Source of the DNA: Bacteroidetes bacterium UBA7692
GTDB lineage: Bacteria; Bacteroidota; Bacteroidia; Chitinophagales; LD1
Direction of reading: 5' to 3'
Assembly (NCBI GenBank): GCA_002482725.1
Contig: DLGO01000130.1
Location: 33,129-44,255 of the forward strand
DNA length: 11,127 bases
Positions 6,066 through 11,127 of this stretch are shown piece by piece. Made by a program: the position numbers and the translations under genes. Numbering within the stretch: the first letter of the stretch is position 1; each line of letters begins with the position of its first letter. The notes under the pieces were generated by a model. That model did no database searches. It saw only the letters and a program-made list of their open reading frames with translations, and was not told the origin of the DNA.

Positions 6066-7055
6066 ATGCAAATAAAACTATCCGTATTACTGTCTTTCCT
6101 TTTTATATGCATCGTAGCAGGAGCCCAAACCAAGGCACCTGTAAAGCCTGTGGCAAAAACTTCGGCAGCTCAGATGCCTACAGCACGGCCCGTACTTACT
6201 GCTACAGAACTTAAAAAAATAAGGATCCTGGAGGATAGCCTGAAGGTATTGGCAGAAGTCATAGTAAACGACTCCGTTCAGGAAAGGCGTAAAAAAGCCT
6301 GCTACGCATTCATCCCCATGTTCGTGCGTGCGTTAAAAATCAATAACTCATTCTATTATGGTTTCGATTCTATTGTATCTATCTCCAAAGTGGCCCCACC
6401 AGACAGCACCTTCCGCATATTTACCTGGCAGCTACAGTTACGCAATACCTACCGCTATTTTGGTGTGATACAGATGAAGAGCAGTGCGCTTAAAATATTC
6501 CCGTTGGTAGATGTGGGAGATACCATGGCGCTTCATCCACAAGATACCCTTACGCCAAACAACTGGTACGGCTCATTGTATTATAACATACTGCCGCACA
6601 TAGTAAACAAGAAAACCTACTACACCCTGTTCGGATTCGAGCGTGGCGATGCCATTACCAAGCGAAAAGTGTTGGATGTGCTTTGGTTCAACGAAAAGAA
6701 GGAGCCACGCTTTGGTGCGCCCCTTTTCTTCAAAAGAGACTCTTCGGAAACCAAGATACTAGATACGTTCAGCAGGTTTTTCATTGAATATAAGTGGAAT
6801 GCCTCGCCCATGCTAAACTACGACCCGGACCTGGACCTGATAGTGTACGACCATCTGGCACCACCTAGCGACCGGGCCAAAGGGACTTACTTCACCTATG
6901 TACCAGATGGTACCTACGAGGGCTGGAAATGGATGAACAACCATTGGCAGTGGGTAGAGAAAATCTTCACTTTTGCCATAGATGAGCTGGACAACCCTCC
7001 CATTCCCGTACCGCTGTTTGGCAAGCCGGCTACCCAGCCCGAGCTGCCCAAATAG
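6066..7055 (+). CDS. Conserved exported protein of unknown function (Bacteroidota)
   Basis: A 329-residue protein with a clear signal peptide: a short positive start (MQIK), a hydrophobic core at 5-18 and a probable signal-peptidase I site after AGA (residue 20, before QTK). No lipobox cysteine is present. An Ala/Pro/Lys-rich linker (22-45) leads to a helical segment (47-85), then a beta-rich, Tyr/Trp-rich body. That body has stretches such as NNWYGSLYYNIL (about 166-177), YTLFGFERGD, FIEYKWNASPMLNYDPDLD, YDHLAPP and YVPDGTYEGWKWMNNHWQWV near the C-terminus. I do not recognise a named domain. The pattern resembles a family of secreted hypothetical proteins found across Bacteroidetes. It is expected in the periplasm or at the outer membrane. 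It is preceded by a 79-bp gap with a palindrome and followed 65 nt later by bshC. Function unknown. Confidence 0.85.
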   Translation: MQIKLSVLLSFLFICIVAGAQTKAPVKPVAKTSAAQMPTARPVLTATELKKIRILEDSLKVLAEVIVNDSVQERRKKACYAFIPMFVRALKINNSFYYGFDSIVSISKVAPPDSTFRIFTWQLQLRNTYRYFGVIQMKSSALKIFPLVDVGDTMALHPQDTLTPNNWYGSLYYNILPHIVNKKTYYTLFGFERGDAITKRKVLDVLWFNEKKEPRFGAPLFFKRDSSETKILDTFSRFFIEYKWNASPMLNYDPDLDLIVYDHLAPPSDRAKGTYFTYVPDGTYEGWKWMNNHWQWVEKIFTFAIDELDNPPIPVPLFGKPATQPELPK

Positions 7056-7073
7056 CAACTATTGTTAAGTAAT

Positions 7074-7099
7074 CACGGTATGTGGATTACGCCACCGTG
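7074..7099 (+). repeat. Inverted repeat in the bshC leader
   Basis: CACGGT (7074-7079) and ACCGTG (7094-7099) are perfect 6-bp arms around a 14-nt loop, followed by a short T-rich stretch (CTATTTTC). It could be a weak hairpin at the end of the upstream message, a leader structure for bshC, or an operator. Confidence 0.35.
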
Positions 7100-7124
7100 C
7101 TATTTTCTATCATTGCAGCCATGA
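7080..7124 (+). CDS. Possible 14-codon leader peptide before bshC
   Basis: An ATG at 7080 opens a reading frame encoding MWITPPCYFLSLQP. It ends at TGA 7122-7124, overlapping the probable bshC ATG (7121-7123) as ATGA. It contains a single Cys codon and consecutive prolines. The ATGA junction is the classic arrangement for translational coupling. An ORF this short can arise by chance, and nothing else supports its translation, so the call is speculative. Confidence 0.22.
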   Translation: MWITPPCYFLSLQP

Positions 7125-8713
7125 TTGCATCCCAACTTTCGCTGCAGCAATTGCAACTGCTACCAAAGCTTGTTCAGGACTACCTGGCAGGCAAGCCCGA
7201 ACTAAGCAGGCTTTATAAATACAAGCCACAAATAGACTCGTTTGCAGCGATTATTGCAGATAAGCAAAAGCAGCCTGTAGACCGCAATCTGCTGCACACC
7301 ACCCTGACTACCCAATACAGTGGCTTTTCGGCCTCTGCGGCTACCCGCGCCAATATTGATGCGCTATTGAAACCCAATACATTTACCGTTACCTGTGCGC
7401 ACCAGCCTATATTGCTATTGGGTCCATTATATTATATCTACAAAATAGCCTGCACCATCAAGCTTTCACGTGAGTTGAAAGCGCAATGCCCGGACTACAC
7501 CTTTGTACCCGTGTACTGGATGGGCAGCGAAGACCATGATTGGGAAGAGCTGGGCAATACCTACATCTTCAATAAAAAATTGGAATGGAAAAAAGAGGTT
7601 GGTGGCCCCGTTGGCCGCTTTTCGCTTGATGGCTTTACAGCCGTGCTGGAAGAGGTAAAGGAACTGTTCGGCCAGGACCAGAATGCCGCTGCCTTGCTCA
7701 AAGACCTGGAAGAAGCATCAACCCAATACACCACCTTTAGCCAGTTGACACACTGGTTCGTAAACAGGATATTTGCAGAAACAGGGCTGGTAATATTGAA
7801 CCAGGATGATGCAGGGTTAAAGCAAAGCTTCGGCACCATAATAGAAGAAGAAGTAAGCACTCAAAAAGCTATAGAGGTGCTCAGCGAACAGATAGATTGG
7901 CTGGTAGAAAACTATACTGCACAGGCCAAACCACGCAGCATCAACTTTTTCCTGCTGGGCGACAACCAAAGGGAACGACTGGAATACAACGCCGAAACCA
8001 AAACTTTTACTACCGTTAATACCAACCAAACCTACTCCATAGATGGTATGAAGGCGCTGATACAACAGCAACCGGAACGCTTTAGCCCCAATGTTATTTA
8101 CCGCCCTTTATTCCAGGAGTTTGTACTGCCCAACCTGGCATTTGTAGGTGGAGCGGCAGAGTGCAGCTATTGGCTGCAGCTGAAGCCGTTGTTCGAATAT
8201 TATGGAATCAATTACCCCGCCATCATACAACGCAACCTGTTCCTGTACCTGAACAGCGCGACGCAGAAAAAGATAGACAAGCTGGGATTGGCTCCGCAGG
8301 ATTTCTTTGGCAATATAGATGCCATTATCAATAAATATACTGTGGCCGAAAGCGGCGATGCTACCAGCATAGAGCAGGAAAAAGCACTACTGGAACAAGC
8401 TTATGAGCTGCTACGGGTAAAAGCATTGGCAGCAGATGTAACACTGGAAGGCGCTGTAAAGGGCGAGCTGCAAAAAACACTGAATGGTTTGGAGCAGCTA
8501 TCCGGCAAGATACTAAGGGCAGAAAAGAAAAAACTGGAGCACCAGGTAGGCCAGATAAGGGCAGTGCATGCAGCTATATACCCCGATGGCGTACTACAGG
8601 AGCGGCACGACAACTTCCTGCCTATATACGCCCGCTATGGCAACTCCTTCATAGAGGAAACCATAAATGCCATAGATGCCCTGAATCCTCACCTTATAGT
8701 GCTTCAGGAATAA
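7121..8713 (+). CDS. bshC: Bacillithiol biosynthesis cysteine-adding enzyme BshC
   Basis: Putative ligase adding L-cysteine to glucosaminyl malate, the last step of bacillithiol synthesis; bacillithiol is the low-molecular-weight thiol used by Firmicutes and many Bacteroidota. With the ATG at 7121 the product has 530 residues, close to the B. subtilis BshC length. The family pattern is clear: an N-terminal KLVQDYLAGKPELSRLYKY (about 16-34), CAHQPILLLGPLYYIYK (92-108), VPVYWMGSEDHDWEE (129-143), and a C-terminal long charged helical coiled-coil segment (about 400-485) ending with YPDGVLQERHDNFLPIYARYG. A longer GTG start at 7082 adds 13 residues (MDYATVLFSIIAA) with no counterpart in the family as I recall it, so 7121 is preferred. 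bshA and bshB are not in the window. An enoyl-CoA hydratase gene follows after 39 nt. Confidence 0.93.
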   Translation: MIASQLSLQQLQLLPKLVQDYLAGKPELSRLYKYKPQIDSFAAIIADKQKQPVDRNLLHTTLTTQYSGFSASAATRANIDALLKPNTFTVTCAHQPILLLGPLYYIYKIACTIKLSRELKAQCPDYTFVPVYWMGSEDHDWEELGNTYIFNKKLEWKKEVGGPVGRFSLDGFTAVLEEVKELFGQDQNAAALLKDLEEASTQYTTFSQLTHWFVNRIFAETGLVILNQDDAGLKQSFGTIIEEEVSTQKAIEVLSEQIDWLVENYTAQAKPRSINFFLLGDNQRERLEYNAETKTFTTVNTNQTYSIDGMKALIQQQPERFSPNVIYRPLFQEFVLPNLAFVGGAAECSYWLQLKPLFEYYGINYPAIIQRNLFLYLNSATQKKIDKLGLAPQDFFGNIDAIINKYTVAESGDATSIEQEKALLEQAYELLRVKALAADVTLEGAVKGELQKTLNGLEQLSGKILRAEKKKLEHQVGQIRAVHAAIYPDGVLQERHDNFLPIYARYGNSFIEETINAIDALNPHLIVLQE

Positions 8714-8752
8714 TATATTCACATTAGATTAGCAATATCAATTTATCCAAGA

Positions 8753-9532
8753 ATGGAATTCCAATTCATAAAAGTAAACCCGCAGGTAGCGCCTTTTGTA
8801 GCGCTCATAGAACTGCACCGCCCGAAAGAGCTGAACGCGCTGAACCGCGAGCTGATGCTGGAGATACGCGACTCATTGCGTACCCTTGACGAAGATGACA
8901 GCGTGCGCGTTATTATCCTTACAGGTGGCGAAAAGGTTTTTGCCGCAGGCGCGGATATAAAACAGATGGCCAATGCCAATGCAATAGACATGTTGAACGT
9001 AGACCAGTTCAGCACATGGGACCAGATAAAGAGGACCAAGAAACCAATCATAGGTGCGGTAAGCGGCTTTGCCTTGGGTGGCGGTTGTGAGCTTGCCATG
9101 ACCTGCGATATGATACTGGCCAGCGAAACAGCCAAATTTGGCCAGCCGGAAATTAAAATAGGTACTATGCCCGGAGCAGGTGGTACACAGCGCCTTACCC
9201 GTGCAGTAGGCAAAGCTCTGGCAATGGAACTGGTGCTTACAGGCCGCTTCCTTTCTGCCGAAGAGGCATTGCACCATGGGCTTATAAACAGGATATACCC
9301 TGTAGAAGTGCTGATAAAAGAGACCATAAAATTTGCCGGTGAAATAGCAAGGCTATCCCCTGTCAGCGTAAAGCTGGCAAAGGAATCTGTAAATGCCGCT
9401 TTCAATACTTCGCTGGATGAAGGATTGGTTTTTGAGCGCAAAAACTTCTACCTGACTTTTGCCAGCAGCGACCAGAAAGAAGGCATGGCAGCATTTGTTG
9501 AAAAACGCGAACCAACATTTACCGGTAAATAG
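8753..9532 (+). CDS. Enoyl-CoA hydratase/isomerase (crotonase) family protein
   Basis: Hydrates trans-2-enoyl-CoA to 3-hydroxyacyl-CoA in fatty-acid beta-oxidation or a related acyl-CoA pathway. The 259-residue length is standard for a monofunctional crotonase. Visible features are NRPx-like LHRPKELNALN (21-31), FAAGADIKQM (63-72) supplying part of the oxyanion hole and CoA pocket, GFALGGGCELAMTCD (105-119) with the second oxyanion glycine and catalytic E113, and GQPEIKIGTMPGAGGTQRL (130-148) with catalytic E133. Both glutamates match the true hydratases such as mitochondrial ECHS1, so hydratase activity is more likely than an isomerase or dehalogenase variant. Chain-length preference cannot be read. 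One base separates its stop from the next ATG, so it shares an mRNA with the pseudouridine synthase. Confidence 0.95.
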   Translation: MEFQFIKVNPQVAPFVALIELHRPKELNALNRELMLEIRDSLRTLDEDDSVRVIILTGGEKVFAAGADIKQMANANAIDMLNVDQFSTWDQIKRTKKPIIGAVSGFALGGGCELAMTCDMILASETAKFGQPEIKIGTMPGAGGTQRLTRAVGKALAMELVLTGRFLSAEEALHHGLINRIYPVEVLIKETIKFAGEIARLSPVSVKLAKESVNAAFNTSLDEGLVFERKNFYLTFASSDQKEGMAAFVEKREPTFTGK

Positions 9533-9533
9533 T

Positions 9534-10253
9534 ATGAGCAAATTTGAACCGGAAATAATTTTCGAAGACGAACACATTATTGCTGTCACCAAGCCTAGCG
9601 GCATGGCGGTAATACCGGAGCGTGGCTCCAGCAAAAAAGAATCGCTGGCAGAAGCATTGCAGAAAAGAGGTGGTGAAATATTTGTGGTACACCGTATCGA
9701 CAAGCCCACATCAGGCCTGGTGATTTTTGCCAAAGATGCCGAAACACACCGTGCGCTGAATATGCAATTTGAGCACCGCGAGGTAAAGAAAATATACAAG
9801 GCAGTAGTTCAAGGAAAGCCATTGCAAAAATCGATGGTGATAGATGAGCCGATAGCAGAGAACCAAGCCAAGCTTGGCTCCTACCTGGTACACCAGCGTG
9901 GTAAATCTGCATGGTCGGAGTACACGGTAGTGGAACAGTTCAGGCATTGCGCATTGGTAGATGTGGAGATAAAAACAGGCCGCACGCACCAGATACGCGT
10001 GCACATGGCTTATGTTGGTCACCCGCTGCTGGTAGATGAGTTGTACGGCAATGCGTCTTCGTTCAACATAGGCAAATTCATAAAAGGCTACATGGCCAAT
10101 GAAGACGAACGCCCTACGATAGCAAGGCTAACATTGCATGCTTCATCCATACAATTTACCCATCCACAGACACAAGAGCTTGTATCGCTCGAATCGCCTC
10201 TGCCAAAGGATATGGAAGTGCTGCTGAAGCTGCTGCGCAAAAACGATAAGTAA
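9534..10253 (+). CDS. RluA-family RNA pseudouridine synthase
   Basis: Isomerises specific uridines in rRNA or tRNA. The 239 residues lack an N-terminal S4 domain, so this is a catalytic-domain-only RluA-type enzyme. Motif I is IIFEDEHIIAVTKPSGM (8-24). Motif II is VVHRIDKPTSGLVIFAK (51-67), with D56 the expected catalytic aspartate; here the residue after DK is Pro, where Asp or Met-Val forms are more usual. Motif III is GRTHQIRVHM (149-158), followed by GHPLLVDELYG. The C-terminus carries the usual RLTLHASSIQFTHP. The target uridine cannot be assigned. The start at 9534 is chosen because it places motif I at the expected distance; a longer in-frame ATG at 9459 would overlap the crotonase gene by 74 nt. 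It sits 1 nt after the crotonase stop, suggesting translational coupling. Confidence 0.93.
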   Translation: MSKFEPEIIFEDEHIIAVTKPSGMAVIPERGSSKKESLAEALQKRGGEIFVVHRIDKPTSGLVIFAKDAETHRALNMQFEHREVKKIYKAVVQGKPLQKSMVIDEPIAENQAKLGSYLVHQRGKSAWSEYTVVEQFRHCALVDVEIKTGRTHQIRVHMAYVGHPLLVDELYGNASSFNIGKFIKGYMANEDERPTIARLTLHASSIQFTHPQTQELVSLESPLPKDMEVLLKLLRKNDK

Positions 10254-10296
10254 CCAAAACAGACAATAACCAACCAATTATAAAATAAAGAACGAC

Positions 10297-10992
10297 ATGA
10301 ACAAAGTTGTAGCAAACGCAGACGAAGCAGTAAAAGATATACCTGATAATGCAGTGTTGATGCTGGGCGGCTTTGGCCTGTGCGGCATACCGGAAAATAG
10401 TATAACCGCATTGCTAAAAACCGGCGTTAAGAACCTTACATGCATATCCAACAATGCAGGCGTAGATGACTTCGGCATTGGCCTGATGCTGAAAACACGA
10501 CAGGTAAAGAAAATGATGAGCAGCTACGTAGGTGAAAACGCGGAGTTCGAACGTCAGCTACTCAGCGGCGAGCTGGAGGTGGAACTGATACCACAAGGCA
10601 CACTGGCAGAGCGCATACGCGCAGGTGGTGCAGGTATTCCTGCATTCTTTACGCCAACAGGCTATGGCACCGAAGTTGCCGAAGGCAAAGAGGTACGCCA
10701 GTTCGAAGATGGCCGCTGGTATATTATGGAGCGTTGGCTGAAAGCTGACTTCGCCATAGTAAAAGCATGGAAAGGCGATACCTTGGGCAATCTGGTATAC
10801 AAAGGTACCGCGCGCAACTTTAACCCCATGATGGCTACCGCGGGCAAGATTGTGATAGCCGAAGTAGAAGAACTGGTAGAGCCGGGCGAAATAGCACCGC
10901 AGGATGTAGACACCCCGGGTATTTACGTGAGCCGTATATTTAAAGGCAGCAACTACGAAAAGCGCATAGAGCAGCGCACCGTAAGCAAATAA
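10297..10992 (+). CDS. scoA: 3-oxoacid CoA-transferase subunit A
   Basis: Alpha subunit of a heteromeric succinyl-CoA (or acetyl-CoA):3-oxoacid CoA-transferase that activates acetoacetate or other short 3-oxo acids for degradation. The 231-residue length is typical of subunit A. DNAVLMLGGFGLCGIPE (17-33) is the CoA-transferase family signature with the GGFxxxGxP core. SNNAGVDDFG (51-60), SYVGEN (76-81), GTLAERIRAGGAGIPAFFTPTGYGT (101-125) and YKGTARNFNP (about 168-177) are further subunit A blocks. The catalytic glutamate belongs to subunit B, which is not encoded here: the following DNA opens a XerD reading frame only 36 nt downstream. The gene is preceded by a 43-nt gap after the pseudouridine synthase gene and is probably part of the same transcript; with the crotonase it suggests acyl-CoA catabolism. 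Confidence 0.94.
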   Translation: MNKVVANADEAVKDIPDNAVLMLGGFGLCGIPENSITALLKTGVKNLTCISNNAGVDDFGIGLMLKTRQVKKMMSSYVGENAEFERQLLSGELEVELIPQGTLAERIRAGGAGIPAFFTPTGYGTEVAEGKEVRQFEDGRWYIMERWLKADFAIVKAWKGDTLGNLVYKGTARNFNPMMATAGKIVIAEVEELVEPGEIAPQDVDTPGIYVSRIFKGSNYEKRIEQRTVSK

Positions 10993-11028
10993 ACCAGGCT
11001 GATTTTTTCACGCTTTCAATAGTGTATT

Positions 11029-11127
11029 TTGTCTTACCAGTCTTACATCAGTGGCTTCACCGCCTACCTGCAATTGGAGCGGTCGCTATCGCCCAATTCG
11101 GTAGAAGCCTACGAGCATGATGTAAAA
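11029..11127 (+). CDS. xerD: Tyrosine recombinase XerD, N-terminal fragment (cut by window edge)
   Basis: The last 99 bases read in one open frame, SYQSYISGFTAYLQLERS then LSPNSVEAYEHDVK. This is the start of the N-terminal SAM-like core-binding domain of XerC/XerD recombinases, matching the YLxLERxLSxNSxxAY pattern most characteristic of XerD. XerC/XerD resolve chromosome dimers at dif sites; the catalytic R-H-R-Y domain lies outside the window. A TAG at 11020-11022 closes the frame upstream and there is no ATG between it and the homologous region. Translation must therefore start at TTG 11029 (chosen) or ATT 11026. It begins 36 nt after the CoA-transferase gene. Assignment to XerD rather than XerC rests on only 33 residues. 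Confidence 0.72.
   Translation, partial: MSYQSYISGFTAYLQLERSLSPNSVEAYEHDVK

Noticed and set aside
7082..7120. GTG at 7082 as the bshC start.
   Set aside because: It adds 13 hydrophobic residues before the family's usual N-terminus and overlaps an inverted repeat; ATG at 7121 fits better.
8743..9441. Long minus-strand open frame opposite the crotonase gene.
   Set aside because: Ser-rich shadow translation with no domain; the plus strand encodes a full crotonase with both catalytic glutamates.
9459..9533. ATG at 9459 as start of the pseudouridine synthase.
   Set aside because: It overlaps the crotonase coding sequence by 74 nt and adds residues with no match to the RluA family.
10993..11028. 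Possible terminator after the CoA-transferase gene, because of TTTTTT at about 11003-11008.
   Set aside because: No stem of useful length precedes the T-run.

Overview
The window reads as ordinary chromosome of a Bacteroidota bacterium, most likely Chitinophagaceae-like. Four things point there: the ftsX - DUF3098 - uppP - truB gene order, a 73-residue DUF2795-type acidic protein, a BshC bacillithiol enzyme, and promoter boxes matching the Bacteroidota form TAnnTTTG instead of sigma70 -10 boxes. No transposase, phage gene, CRISPR array or toxin-antitoxin pair is visible. The content is mostly housekeeping and envelope or metabolic genes, and I do not see a convincing new defence or mobile system.

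Left part (1-2886, minus strand): the 5' end of a tRNA (probably Gly) runs off the left edge. It is followed by a compact envelope and translation operon transcribed leftwards: ftsX, a DUF3098 membrane protein, uppP and truB. The last two junctions are TAATG overlaps. The operon couples cell-division signalling (FtsX), recycling of the lipid carrier for peptidoglycan (UppP) and tRNA modification (TruB).

Centre (2887-4506): a divergent promoter region serves ftsX and a small acidic DUF2795-type gene. That gene converges on a stand-alone Smr-domain gene across a bidirectional terminator. Upstream of the Smr gene lies a TetR-family regulator with its own terminator.

Right part (4507-11127, plus strand): divergent from the regulator are pdxJ (vitamin B6) and a plsC-type acyltransferase. 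Then come a conserved exported protein of unknown function, bshC, an enoyl-CoA hydratase, an RluA-family pseudouridine synthase 1 nt downstream of it, a 3-oxoacid CoA-transferase subunit A without an adjacent subunit B, and the first 33 codons of a XerD-type tyrosine recombinase cut by the right edge.

The points most worth a second look are a 14-codon Cys-containing mini-ORF ending in an ATGA overlap with the probable start of bshC, the short Smr protein lacking the HGxG histidine, the orphan CoA-transferase subunit, and three conserved Bacteroidota proteins of unknown function (DUF3098, the DUF2795-type protein and the exported protein).
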